This document shows, one piece after another, positions 17,155 to 26,664 of a DNA stretch of 64,000 nucleotides (position 1 is its first letter; each line of letters starts with the position of its first letter). The notes under the pieces are model-generated. The model was given only the letters and a program-made list of their open reading frames with translations, was not told the DNA's origin and did not search any database. Both the position numbers and the translations under genes were made by a program. Origin of the DNA: Natronobacterium texcoconense (GTDB lineage Archaea; Halobacteriota; Halobacteria; Halobacteriales; Natrialbaceae); the NCBI RefSeq assembly GCF_900104065.1, contig NZ_FNLC01000002.1:230995-294994 (forward strand), given 5' to 3'.

Positions 17155-18948
17155 TCAGTCCTCGTCACCCTCGACGGCGTACATCTCGAACTCGTCGTTC
17201 GAGATCACCTTGTCCGCCTCCGGACTCCGCTCGAGTTCCGCGAGTCCCTCCTCGCTATAGTAGAGTTCCTGATAGACGCCAATCTCGCGCGTGAGGTCGT
17301 ACTCGGTGACGATGAGGTAGTGGTCGACGCCGTGGTACGCGCCGCTGTAGTTGCCGGCTTCGAACTGTTCGTGGTCGACTTCACCTGTCGCAATCGTCGC
17401 ACCGCTCAGGGCGTCCTCTCGCTCGAGGCCGTGGATCGCGTGATCGTACCGGAAGGGGTCGTACCCGAGTCCGGCGTGAGGTCGATCCTCGGCTGCGTGT
17501 TCGAAGCCGGACTCGTAGCCGCTGAACTTCTGGTCGGTGACGTGCTGGCTCGGGCTGTAGATCAGCGGCGACGCGTAGATAGTTAGCAATCCGAGTACGA
17601 GACAGACGCCGAGCACGAGCGCGACGACGGCGTCCGATCCCGGTCTCGTGACGAACCCGGAGAGCCCGCCGGCGAGGTGTGCGACGGCGATCCCCGCGAC
17701 GATCGTCAGGACGACGTAGATGAACCCGATCTGTCGAAACGCCATCGTCGGCGTTCCGACGAAATACACCAGCAGGATCCCACCGAGTGGGATCAGTGCC
17801 AGGCCGAGGTACGTGACGAACGCGGCCGTCTCCCGGTCGGTGTTCGTCCATCCCAGCCACATCACCAGGACGAAGAGACCGACGACGAGGCCGATTATCG
17901 CCGCATCGAGGAACATCCTGACGAACAGTTCGCCGAGACTGCCACCGATCTCGGCGAGGGAGGCTCCACGCTGGTCGACCTCGGCACCGGCGCCGACGTC
18001 GGCGGTCACCAGCCCGTAGACGAGTCCGGCGACCGCGTTCCTGAACCGTTCGTTCGAGACCGCCCAGACGGTAAAGATCACCCCGAGGACGGCCGTGTGC
18101 GCGTAGGCGGTAGGGTGTTCGAGGATCGGATGCTCGTCTACTCGAGAGCGAGCGAGGTACTGGACGCCGGCGATAGCCCCGACGAGGACGACGACGTTGA
18201 TCATCTGCTGGGGGTGAATCAGCAACAGGGCGATCGCGCTCAGGTACAGCAGGACGCTAAACGGCGACAGCCCGAACGGGAGGCGTTCGATCGTCGCCCG
18301 CCGCCGGAGGTACGCGACGATGGCGAAGACGACGACGGGGACGAAAAACAGTGCGACGGAGTTCGTATGCACGCCCATGTGCGTCGCGACGTTGTTCACG
18401 GGCAACACCATCCAGGAGACGATCGCGCCGAAGCCGACCGCTCGTGGGTCGCCACTGACGTTCCGGACGATGAGCGGAACGAAGATCAGGAACGGAACGA
18501 AGAGGACGACCATCGTCACGAGCAGCGCCCGCTCGATCGAGAACCCGCCGACCTGGTGTAACAGGGCACCGATCGAGTGGACGGCCGGGTAAAACAGTTC
18601 GTGGGGCGCGAGCCCGCCGTCGGCGACGTCTCGCGTCCAGCCCATGTGGGTCATCGCGTCACCCATCCCCGAGAATCGATAGTTGCGGATCAGCGGGAGA
18701 CTGACGATTGCGGTGACGGTCGTTCCGCCGAGGCCGATGCCAAGCGCCTGGTACCGGCCGCGACAGGCGATCGTGGCTCCGACGCCGATCGCCAACGCGA
18801 CGACGAACGCGATCCACGTCGCCGTGGGCGACCCCGCGTAGACCGATGACTCGTAGCCGGTCGCCGGGTTCGCTCGAGCGACGAGCACGCCGGCAGCGAG
18901 CGCGAGAAAGCCGACCGCGAGCACTCCCTCGAGTGCCGACCGTTTCAT
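17155..18948 (-). CDS. Large integral membrane protein, glycosyltransferase-C-like topology
   Basis: The protein has 597 residues with roughly twelve hydrophobic helices between residues 5 and 470 and a soluble acidic C-terminal domain of about 125 residues. The first loop between helices (GMGDAMTHMGWTRDVADGG) carries acidic and His residues in the place where GT-C/ArnT/DUF6541-type membrane glycosyltransferases keep their catalytic Asp, and HPQQMINVV falls in a later loop. It may transfer sugars from a lipid carrier, but this is an inference from topology and the surface-glycan context. An ATAACAAA element lies 73 bases upstream. Confidence 0.7.
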   Translation of the reverse strand: MKRSALEGVLAVGFLALAAGVLVARANPATGYESSVYAGSPTATWIAFVVALAIGVGATIACRGRYQALGIGLGGTTVTAIVSLPLIRNYRFSGMGDAMTHMGWTRDVADGGLAPHELFYPAVHSIGALLHQVGGFSIERALLVTMVVLFVPFLIFVPLIVRNVSGDPRAVGFGAIVSWMVLPVNNVATHMGVHTNSVALFFVPVVVFAIVAYLRRRATIERLPFGLSPFSVLLYLSAIALLLIHPQQMINVVVLVGAIAGVQYLARSRVDEHPILEHPTAYAHTAVLGVIFTVWAVSNERFRNAVAGLVYGLVTADVGAGAEVDQRGASLAEIGGSLGELFVRMFLDAAIIGLVVGLFVLVMWLGWTNTDRETAAFVTYLGLALIPLGGILLVYFVGTPTMAFRQIGFIYVVLTIVAGIAVAHLAGGLSGFVTRPGSDAVVALVLGVCLVLGLLTIYASPLIYSPSQHVTDQKFSGYESGFEHAAEDRPHAGLGYDPFRYDHAIHGLEREDALSGATIATGEVDHEQFEAGNYSGAYHGVDHYLIVTEYDLTREIGVYQELYYSEEGLAELERSPEADKVISNDEFEMYAVEGDED

Positions 18949-19021
18949 CGTGACTCCGTACCACTGTCGGTCGATTTCTCGTCGATACGCATCTCTTGGC
19001 GGATGCTCGTCACTGGCAGGG

Positions 19022-19029
19022 TTTGTTAT
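19022..19029 (-). promoter_or_regulatory. ATAACAAA element upstream of the membrane protein gene
   Basis: Reads TATAACAAACC on the minus strand, 73 bases before the ATG at 18948. If used as a promoter core it would give a leader of about 45 bases. Confidence 0.4.
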
Positions 19030-19162
19030 ATGGATCCTATCGTTCGCGACTGACGCGGTCGTTTTCAGGGACGATCGATCGACGCTCCGGCTACTCCCGG
19101 GCGCGCGTTCGTTCGATCAGAGTACGATCTGCGTACACTCCGACTGCCGACGTCGATATAGC

Positions 19163-19262
19163 TCAGTTCGCGTTCAGCTTCGCCCGCTCGTGGTACCAGC
19201 CCCCGAAAGCACCGATTGGCAGAATTAGCCAGCCCGCGATCCCCAGCGCGATGACCGCCGCT
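19163..19262 (-). pseudogene. C-terminal stump of a chromosomal membrane protein
   Basis: On the minus strand an open frame reads AAVIALGIAGWLILPIGAFG followed by GWYHERAKLNAN and TGA. This is one clean hydrophobic helix plus a basic/amphipathic tail, with the codon choice of the host. It begins exactly where the low-GC transposase debris ends (about 19262). The N-terminal part is not found at the right edge of the island, so the gene appears to have been cut and partly deleted. Confidence 0.6.
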
Positions 19263-20073
19263 GGAAGTTGATCTTCGGACAGACGTGGCGCATCAACTCA
19301 TTCACAAGCCGTTGGATCTGCTGTTTCATGAGACCGTCCGGGTCGAGTTTCTCCTCGGACTCGCCTGGATTCATGTTGCCATTCTTGCTCCACAGATAGT
19401 GCATCTCGACGAGGTGGGTGTGTCAGCGGCAGTAGGCTTCGATCTCGTCGGCGACGTCCATGATGAACTTCTCCGTTCGAGCGAGGAATCGACGATTCGC
19501 ACACCGGGTGATCGTCGTCTGGTGAGGTGTCTCCGGCGTGTGGTACACCTGGAGGGCAAGATACTCGTTTTCGTCACCGAGGTCCGGTTCGAAGCCCAGT
19601 GTGAAGGCAATCGCGGGGTTGCGCTCGAGGAAGTCCGCGAGGTCTTGATGGTAGCGTATTCCACGCAGTTCGGCGTAGATGAACGACCGGAGCATTACCT
19701 CGAATTCGTAGATTTCTGGGCGGTCATCCCAGTAGGGATCGGTGAATTTCTCGAGTCGGATATTCGCGTTCGTCACGGCATTGGCCACGTCGATATCGTC
19801 GTTGAGATCGTCGATAATTTCGTGGGAGGTGATGAGAGCAGCTTGATGGGTAGAGTGTTTTGGATCAGCTGGATCAGCAGAGTAGAAACAATCATATGGA
19901 TTTTCCCCAGGCTTTCGAGAGACGTTTTCGATCTCAATCGAGACGAGAAGATTGCGGTTCCGTTCCTCCCATGAATCAGTATCATTAGAGATTGATTCAG
20001 TAGAAAGAGAGGCGTTTTGTTCCGGGAACCCGTTTGTCATCACCCATACTTTCCTGGACTCGGATAAAATCAT
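19262..20073 (-). pseudogene. Truncated DDE transposase with an in-frame stop
   Basis: The N-terminal 216 codons are intact and end in DVADEIEAYCR, where a TGA at 19423 interrupts. The same frame continues beyond it (HTHLVEMHYLWSKNGN... LMRHVCPKINFQRR) until the sequence switches abruptly to host membrane-protein code near 19262. LRSFIYAELRGIRYHQDLA and FLERNPAIAFTLGF are the N-terminal DUF772-like features of IS4/IS5-superfamily transposases. The catalytic DDE half is missing, so it cannot be active. ATG could be 20073 or 20040. Confidence 0.75.
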
Positions 20074-20288
20074 ACACTACCAGGACGAAATTATGGCTTG
20101 TTACCGTTGATCGGGGTATTCAACAACACGTGGCTCCTCTTCCGGCTCTTTACCCTGTTGAATATAGGCACAGGGCGCGAATATCGTACGTTATCTGGCT
20201 TGACTATGCCATATCGAACACCATTATGTTAGACATCACCTATCAATACATCCATTAGATATAAATTGGTTTCACAGTACATAGAATC

Positions 20289-21072
20289 ATGGATGCGGAG
20301 AAAGCGCACGCCGCCTACATGGTCCTCCACAAACGATTGTCGATATTCAAACGCCTCATTGATGGCCCGGCTTATCAAAATTACCTGGCCGACGAGGTAG
20401 ACGCCTCACAGTCGACGATTTACCGTGGACTCAAACAACTCGAAGATCACAATCTAGTGAAAAAAACAGGATGGTATGTATGCGCCGACAACGTTCGGCA
20501 AAATAATCTATACACAGTATGAGCGAACTGACGAAATCGTCCGGACGTTTGCAGAATCAGAGCGGTTACTCGAAACAAGACAGGAAATTGGAACGGTTCT
20601 TGACCCATCCGTCGCTCGTGATGCAACGACACTTGTAATCGGGGAGACGAGACCAGATCTTGTGTACGAATATCTTGAAGAAGAAGTCTCTGAGGCGGCC
20701 AAGATTAGCGGTGTCGTGCCGACTATTTTCTCGCCTATGGTAGAGACGTATTTGACTCAGACCACAGCGAACCGACTGGATGCTGAGTTTGTCTTCGGAA
20801 GAAAGGCGACTGAACACGTGCAAACAAAACTCAGTGACGAATTCAAAACGCTCATCAACACCGGGAATTTCGACGCTTATTCGTACTCTGGTGAAATCCC
20901 CATGGGGGTCGTCGTGATCACAGAACCCGTCGAACATGTTCTTGTCGTTATTCACGACGATATTGGTGTAGTTCGTGGCGTCATTGATTCTAAGGATAGG
21001 GCCGCAGTTACGTGGGCGATAGACTGGTATTCAAAACATGAAGCCGAGAGTACGCCGCTAACGCTCCTTTGA
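20289..21072 (+). pseudogene. HTH regulator with FilR1-like sensor domain, frameshifted by a 4-base duplication
   Basis: The first frame (20289-20522) encodes a winged helix (YLADEVDASQSTIYRGLKQLEDHNLVKKTGW). The rest is in another frame (20476-21072): YAPTTFGKIIYTQYERTDEI then the FilR1/DUF1724-like sensor with KISGVVPTIFSPMVE. At 20475-20482 the sequence is TATGTATG. Removing one TATG restores a continuous 259-residue reading frame (GWYAPTTFG). The gene is thus a recently broken, full-length regulator. Its AT content is higher than that of the host genes. It sits divergently from the transposase remnant inside the island. Confidence 0.8.
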
Positions 21073-21232
21073 ATACCTCCTAAAGAGCAAAATGTCGCGA
21101 GAAATCTGAGTCATATACTCTTCCGTTTCCACTTCTTTGATTTGACAAACTGTTCCACCATCGTTTAGTGATTCAACACGTCCAAGTTAAGCAAACGAAT
21201 TAAAACCAAATGAGAATCGCCCTCATAGCATC

Positions 21233-22332
21233 TTACACCCCGGATCGATTCCTCGCTCGTAGTTGGTAATGGTAACGACGAACCGTAGGCAGAGCGCAAC
21301 GACACTTCTGCTCGTGCGTGAGCGTACCGAGGCCGTAGCCCTTGATCGCGTCATTGGTTCGTTCAATTCCTGTCCGGTGGTTGTACGTCTCGTCCAGGAT
21401 AGATTGTTTCAGCTGAACATCCCCTGCTGTGTTGTTCAATACGGTCTTTGACCTTGTATTCAAGGTCCAGTGGGTTATCAGTGTTTTGCGGGTTGTACGG
21501 AGCGACTGGCACGTCCCCTGCGGACAGCAGGTGGTCGTGAGCTTGTCATAGAAAGCGTCTCATGCCCTCTACCAGGCAATTATACCGTTCCATTTCGTGT
21601 GTATGCTGGTGATTTTCGACTGAAGTCGAAATGGCCTTTTTGTTCACGCACCAAACGTGAAGAATGTCTGTTGGGAACTATTGTATGACACACTCGGTCG
21701 TGCCAGTCGAGAATGTCGTTCGTGCGGTCTCCAGGCATCCCGATCGGTGTATCGACGGCGATGCGCGTCACTCACGACACGCTCGCCGTCGCCTGATCCG
21801 CTTGTTTGGCTTGTGTGAGCTCCGCTGCTATCTGGATTTGACCTAGCGAGACAATCGTACAGCTGAAACCGTAGTAGTACTCCTCAACTACTGGATCGTA
21901 GTTCCACGACGCAGCGTCGTTGTATTGGACCGCTTCGATGTGGGTCGAATCGATAGCGTAGGTGGAGTCGAGCAGGCCGCGGACAGAGGCCTGCTCGACG
22001 AGCCTATCGAAGACATCGTCAATAACGTGTTCGAGATCGGTGAGAAACCGGCTAACAGTGTTTATAGGTGGCGGTTTGCGAGTCCGTAGTAGCATCAGAC
22101 GAAGCTGTGCTGGCGTTCTCGCGTGACTGGACGTGCACCGTAAATGTTCTCGTAGTAGGAGTGCAGAAAGCCGCAAAAGAATCTGGTGGCTGGTGAATAC
22201 GTGTTTGCCCCTCGAAACGGGGGCGAACACGTCGTATTCCAACAGGAAGTCAAATTCAAGGTTTCGAACAGCGGTACTGTCTCGGTAGCCGCCGCATTCA
22301 AGAAGTTGAATCCGAACAGCTCTTTGGATCAA
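21233..22332 (-). pseudogene. Decayed IS5-superfamily transposase with several frameshifts
   Basis: Recognisable segments occur in order on the minus strand but in different frames: YRDSTAVRNLEFDFLLEYDV, then RFFCGFLHSYYENIYGARPV, then VSRFLTDLEHVIDDVFDRLV with the first catalytic Asp in TYAIDSTHIEAVQYNDAASW, then IAAELTQAKQADQATAS, then RIAVDTPIGMPGDRTNDILD with the second Asp, and finally VQLKQSILDETYNHRTGIER carrying the late Glu/Arg motif. A full-length relative would be a single frame. At least three frameshifts are needed to join these pieces, so the element is dead. Confidence 0.8.
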
Positions 22333-22429
22333 CCAACCTAATTATCCACATAGTTTCGTGAATCCCTTGGAGTCAAGTCTCAAGGCACTCGGTCTAGCCG
22401 CTTGCAGATGGTGTTGCGGATGTATCAGA

Positions 22430-22482
22430 CTAAGCCACGAGAAGCCACGGGCCATCGCGCCCGTGCAGTTCATCTAAAGATA
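22430..22482 (+). mobile_element. Orphan right end of an IS200/IS605-family element
   Basis: The stretch GAAGCCACGGGC-CATC-GCGCCCGTG-CAGTTCA has the hairpin plus AGTTCA layout of haloarchaeal IS200/IS605 right ends. No tnpA or tnpB precedes it, only non-coding debris from 22333. Its terminal bases overlap the stop codon of the AT-rich membrane protein gene. Confidence 0.55.
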
Positions 22483-23066
22483 TTGTGAACAATATAACCA
22501 GCAGCCCCTACGACGGCACCAATGAGTGTAGCAAATATTATTCCACTTCCGATAGCTGTTGCTATCGATGGTGGGTCAGTACTTGGTGGTACTGCTGGGA
22601 AACCGGCTGCAAATAATGGGAAGATGAATCCAAGAGCGGCCATCATTGCGACGTAGCAGCTAGCGAGAAGACCTTGATCAAGATAGCCGATAATTGCTGG
22701 GAAAGCTATGAGAGCTAAGGGTACAAATGCAACTATTGCTATCGATTCATATCCGACACCAGCAAGAATGGTGATCACCGTGAATCCTGAGATGAATCCT
22801 ATTCCATAGCCGCATCCGATTAGAACCCCTTCTACAACCTGTGAATAGTTATGGGCTTTTTTGAGGCCGATATATATCATTAATCCACTAATCACTATGC
22901 CGATACCCCCTGTTAGCAATAAATTTGAACTCGGTAGCCCAGAGAGGGGGGAAAGAAGCACGCCTGCGATTATGATGAAGGCAAGGGTACCTGCCAAGAA
23001 AGAATTTAGTTGCATTGGTTTATCAGACCCAATTAAGGTTTCTTGAACCGTTTCTTTTGTGATCAT
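22470..23066 (-). CDS. AT-rich six-helix membrane protein, unknown function
   Basis: The protein has 198 residues with about six hydrophobic helices (roughly 20-40, 49-68, 78-103, 107-127, 131-158, 168-194). It has few acidic residues and an A/T-rich codon choice clearly unlike the flanking chromosomal genes, indicating transfer. No family is recognised. The N-terminus is MITKETVQETLIGSDKPM, a short cytosolic tail. It is divergent from the protease gene with about 220 bases between, and its stop codon lies in the orphan IS right end. Confidence 0.65.
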   Translation of the reverse strand: MITKETVQETLIGSDKPMQLNSFLAGTLAFIIIAGVLLSPLSGLPSSNLLLTGGIGIVISGLMIYIGLKKAHNYSQVVEGVLIGCGYGIGFISGFTVITILAGVGYESIAIVAFVPLALIAFPAIIGYLDQGLLASCYVAMMAALGFIFPLFAAGFPAVPPSTDPPSIATAIGSGIIFATLIGAVVGAAGYIVHNIFR

Positions 23067-23284
23067 GTTACTATAATTCCTGTCGCCACACTTATTTTTA
23101 TCTCCCGGAAGAGGTCGCAGAGTCTGAAAACATCTTCAAGAGGTGGCTGATTTGTCACTTTCTTAGAAGAATATCAAATATTGGCTTGAATAGAGTTTAT
23201 TGGAAATCATCAGTCAGTAAAGTGAATACAAAATAACCTAAACTCTGGATTGCATGACAGTCAGGTCATGCAACTAAAGCAACC

Positions 23285-24502
23285 ATGAAAGACAGATTGC
23301 CATCATCGATTCACGAGGAAAAGAATATCGAAGGAATGAGCCGAAGGCGGTTCACTTCGACATTGTTGGCGACAGGTTTCTCACTTGGAACTGCCACTGC
23401 GGTCAGTTCGAAGAGTGTTGCTGGTGCTAAACGTGATGAGGTTCCGGTTGTTGTCGCCCACCGGATGAGCGATGATCCAGATAAAGTAACTGAACCAGTG
23501 GAAAAGAATGTGCCTGCAAGGTGGTATGATAATCTTACAAAAGCACGGAGAGAATACCAGAAGTTCCTCGAGGGGAAGGAGATCGCGAATTATACCATTT
23601 CAGATGACGATGTGTTCTCTGCGTGGGTTTCGGCTGGAACTCTTGACGAGCAGGAGCCATATATTGAAATAGAAGTGATTGATGCGGAGGTTCTCCCTCT
23701 GGGGTATACTGAATCCGAAGGGGTTCCAGTTCGGATTGAGTCAGTAGATGCACCAGAGATTCGGGAGGATGAGAAGGAAAACTATGAAGAAGAGAACGTT
23801 GTTGAACCGGAGAGTATTGGCCGCCAAGGAGGTCTTAGTGTTGAGGATAGTGATGGTGCAAGTGGGACACTAGGCACTCCGGTCCATGACGGAGATGATG
23901 TTTACTTCTTCACTTGTGAGCACATTGGAGCAAATATGAGGGGACCTATTAATGATCCGATCAGGACAGGAGGAGGCTTCTCGGAAGGAGATACCGCCTA
24001 TACTGGTTTCGGTACCGAGATTGGTGAAGTAGTTGAGACTAGCTGTTCTGATGATATAGCCGTGATAGAACCCAACAATGATTACACTCCTGAATTCTCC
24101 ATCTTTGGAGAAACAGATCCGATCACAGGACGTGTCTATGAAGATGGTCTCGCAGATATGGAAAGCAGTGACGAAGAAGTCCAAAAATACGGTCAGACTA
24201 CTGGACACACTAGTGGGGTGGTTAAGAATCACAGTGGGACTGTAGTCCCGTATGCTGGAGTCTGTGGTACTCTCCGAACCAACCAGTTGCAATGGGGTGA
24301 GGAAGACGATAGTGATGATGGAGATAGTGGTTCTCCTGTCTATACTGATGAATACACAGATGATGACGAAATTCTAATCGCAGGGGGAGTTGATGGGGCG
24401 TGGCCAGATTTCTATATCCCAGGTGATTATGTGTTTGGCACTGCTGCCTATGAGATCCATAACGAGTATGATTACTACTACGGAAATCCGGACGAAAGCT
24501 AA
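23285..24502 (+). CDS. Tat-exported trypsin-fold (S1/S1-like) serine protease
   Basis: The protein has 405 residues. A Tat signal (MSRRRFTSTLLATGFSLG, residues 18-35) precedes a pro-region to about 180. The catalytic triad is visible in order: H213 in FTCEHIGA, D256 or D257 in SCSDDIAVIE, and S348 in DGDSGSPVY, the GDSGSP signature of chymotrypsin-like proteases. Cys211, Cys254 and Cys327 may form a disulfide. Codon use is A/T-rich like the preceding membrane protein, so the two look like cargo of one transferred segment. Translation could also start at Met18 (23336), directly at the Tat motif. Confidence 0.8.
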   Translation: MKDRLPSSIHEEKNIEGMSRRRFTSTLLATGFSLGTATAVSSKSVAGAKRDEVPVVVAHRMSDDPDKVTEPVEKNVPARWYDNLTKARREYQKFLEGKEIANYTISDDDVFSAWVSAGTLDEQEPYIEIEVIDAEVLPLGYTESEGVPVRIESVDAPEIREDEKENYEEENVVEPESIGRQGGLSVEDSDGASGTLGTPVHDGDDVYFFTCEHIGANMRGPINDPIRTGGGFSEGDTAYTGFGTEIGEVVETSCSDDIAVIEPNNDYTPEFSIFGETDPITGRVYEDGLADMESSDEEVQKYGQTTGHTSGVVKNHSGTVVPYAGVCGTLRTNQLQWGEEDDSDDGDSGSPVYTDEYTDDDEILIAGGVDGAWPDFYIPGDYVFGTAAYEIHNEYDYYYGNPDES

Positions 24503-24537
24503 TTTACAGTAGTTCTGATTTTTGCTGCGTTATTTAG

Positions 24538-24945
24538 GTATCGTGATGAGTTCGCTGACGACTGGCGACATCTCGCTGCAGACGGCCTCGAGCAACCAAA
24601 TACAGACGCGAACCTACCGACCGACGTTGACATAGCCGACCTCACCAAGTCAGTCGACGTTGACCGACGCGATCTCGAGTGAAACGGTGACGTTTGGGTG
24701 CTAGCCGATTCCTCGCTGCTCGACCAGGACACGAACGATATGTTTCGTCGACCCCTTCGCGTCGTCACTGATCGGTTGACCGAAGGTGACATTCACTACC
24801 CGTATGATTGTCTTGAGAACGGCGTCAGCGTGCCGAGTGGATCGAACGCTGCCTCAAGTCTGGAGAGATCGTCGACCCAAAGTCGGTTCGTGGTGGAGAA
24901 CAGAAAGGCGTCACGGACGACCAACGAAGCCTCGATTCTTTCTAG
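24538..24945 (+). pseudogene. Degraded gene remnant of unknown family
   Basis: One plus-strand frame reads YRDEFADDWRHLAADGLEQP through VDVDRRDLE, then a TGA, then continues DVWVLADSSLLDQDTNDMFRR and RLTEGDIHYPYDCLENG. After a frame change near 24840 it reads RAEWIERCLKSGEIVDPKSV and ends SLDSF with TAG at 24943. The acidic, protein-like composition on both sides of the stop indicates a dead gene rather than chance frames. I do not recognise the family. Confidence 0.5.
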
Positions 24946-25335
24946 AATCTGGCACCCATCATTGTCAGATATCGGATGATATGGCCTAAATAGCTGGTTT
25001 GGTTGCTCTATTGCTGGAACAAAGCCGTGTTTGGCATAGAGGTACCTCCATTAGCTCATACCGCCCCCGATATCGCAACGCGATGCGTACGGCAGCCGCC
25101 CGGGGCCGAACCGTCGACAGACCGATCCAGTCATACACCAAACTACTATTCGGTGACAGTTAAAACTGGGTTCGAGATCGGGAATCTGTCCAGTCCGTCG
25201 CGTCCTGTACTACCGTCTTACCAACCTGTACGACACACCTGTTCTCGCGAGCGCGAGACTACGGATTCCCTTCGAAACGACCGAACGGTCAACGATACCG
25301 ACCGTTTTTGACGCGGGTCGTGATGGCTCGAGACG
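24946..25335. other. Right flank of the island, no gene seen
   Basis: No frame here looks like protein. The GC content rises back to host level in this stretch, which places the right island boundary within about 24950-25100. No tRNA or clear direct repeat was seen. Confidence 0.45.
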
Positions 25336-25356
25336 GTGGCCAGCGCCGGTTATACC

Positions 25357-26661
25357 ATGTCAGCTATCGTCATCGACGAGGTTTCTGCCGACGGACAGGT
25401 TCTCGAGTGCGATCTCCGCCCGCGTGGGGACGTGAAACGGTTCTTCACCGGGAAACCGTTCGAGGTCGACTACGATCGGTCCATCGAGGGCGTACCGGAG
25501 GGCGTACTCGCGATTCCCGCCCTCGCACACGTCTGTCCCGTCGCGTGGGCGAACGGGGCCGACGTCTACGCCGACGAGGTCGACGCGACCTTCGCCCGGG
25601 CGCTCGCGGACGTTCGGGACGTTCTCGACTCGATGTACGACTTCATCGAGGGTGGGGAGCTGTACGCCCGACGCACGATCGATCCCGAACCCGACGCCCG
25701 CGGCGAGAGCGCCCTGCTCTTTACCGGCGGCGTCGACTCGACCTATTCGTACGTTCGCCACCGCGACGAGGAACCGATCCTCACGAGCATTCGCGGCTGG
25801 ACGATCACGCCCGATCCGGCGGACGACGGCGACTGGGCAGACCTCACGGAGCGCGTCTCGGCGTTCGCCGACGAACGCGGGCTGGAGACGGCCTTCCTCG
25901 AGACGAACGCGCTCTCGGCGCTCGATCACGCGATGTTGCTGGCCCACTACAGACACCGCGTCGACGGCTCCTGGTACAGCTCCGTCGGGCACGGCCTCGG
26001 GCTGCTCGGACTCTGTGCGCCGATGGCGTACGCTCGCGGCGTCGAGGACATGTACGTCGCCGCGACCCACTGGGAGGGGATCGACCTCGAGTGGGGGTCC
26101 TGTCCCGAGATCGACGACCGCGTCCGGTGGTCCGGCACCCGCTGTCATCACGACGGCTACGAACTGACTCGCCAGGAGCGAATCGACGCGATCGCCGACT
26201 ACGTCGACAGCGAGGCGCCGACGCTCGAACTCCAGACCTGTAACCGTCGGATGGACGGTAACTGCGGCGAGTGCGAGAAGTGTTACCGGACGGCCGTCGG
26301 CCTCCGGCTGTCGGGGCTCGATCCGACGGCGCGAGGGTATCCGTTCTCCCACGAGGAGTACGACGAGATCCGCCGCTCGCTCGAGAGCGGTGCGTGGGAA
26401 CTCGGCGAGGACGAACGGTACATGTGGGCGGACATCCGCGACCGCGCCCGCGAGACGGAGCCGACGTCTGCGGCCGAACGACAGTTCTTCGAGTGGCTGT
26501 CGACGGCAGACCTCGAGGCGCTCGTCTCCGAATCGGCGTCGCCGCTATCCCATCGACTCCTTCGGGCGGGCGCGCGGAACGCACCCGCGAGCGTCTACGA
26601 CGTCGCCTACCCGACCTGGCGAACCGCCAAGTCGACGCTCGAGCGGGTTCGCTCGCGGTAA
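25357..26661 (+). CDS. PP-loop ATPase/asparagine-synthase-like protein of the glycan locus
   Basis: The protein has 434 residues. LLFTGGVDSTYSYVRH at about residues 115-130 is a P-loop of the PP-type (S/T-GG-x-DS) as in ExsB, asparagine synthetase and tRNA thiolases. A later CNRRMDGNCGECEKCYRT block supplies four Cys for a metal site. Homologous-looking proteins occur in archaeal surface polysaccharide loci and probably adenylate a carboxylate or amide on a precursor; the substrate is unknown. I start at ATG 25357 (MSAIVIDEV) rather than the in-frame GTG at 25336. Confidence 0.75.
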   Translation: MSAIVIDEVSADGQVLECDLRPRGDVKRFFTGKPFEVDYDRSIEGVPEGVLAIPALAHVCPVAWANGADVYADEVDATFARALADVRDVLDSMYDFIEGGELYARRTIDPEPDARGESALLFTGGVDSTYSYVRHRDEEPILTSIRGWTITPDPADDGDWADLTERVSAFADERGLETAFLETNALSALDHAMLLAHYRHRVDGSWYSSVGHGLGLLGLCAPMAYARGVEDMYVAATHWEGIDLEWGSCPEIDDRVRWSGTRCHHDGYELTRQERIDAIADYVDSEAPTLELQTCNRRMDGNCGECEKCYRTAVGLRLSGLDPTARGYPFSHEEYDEIRRSLESGAWELGEDERYMWADIRDRARETEPTSAAERQFFEWLSTADLEALVSESASPLSHRLLRAGARNAPASVYDVAYPTWRTAKSTLERVRSR

Positions 26662-26664
26662 CTC

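Noticed and set aside
19285-19974. Plus-strand frame of 229 codons
   Set aside because: It is the mirror of the transposase remnant, which has the recognisable family segments on the minus strand.
24499-24792. Minus-strand frame in the island debris
   Set aside because: Plus-strand pieces in the same stretch are more protein-like across a stop and a frameshift.
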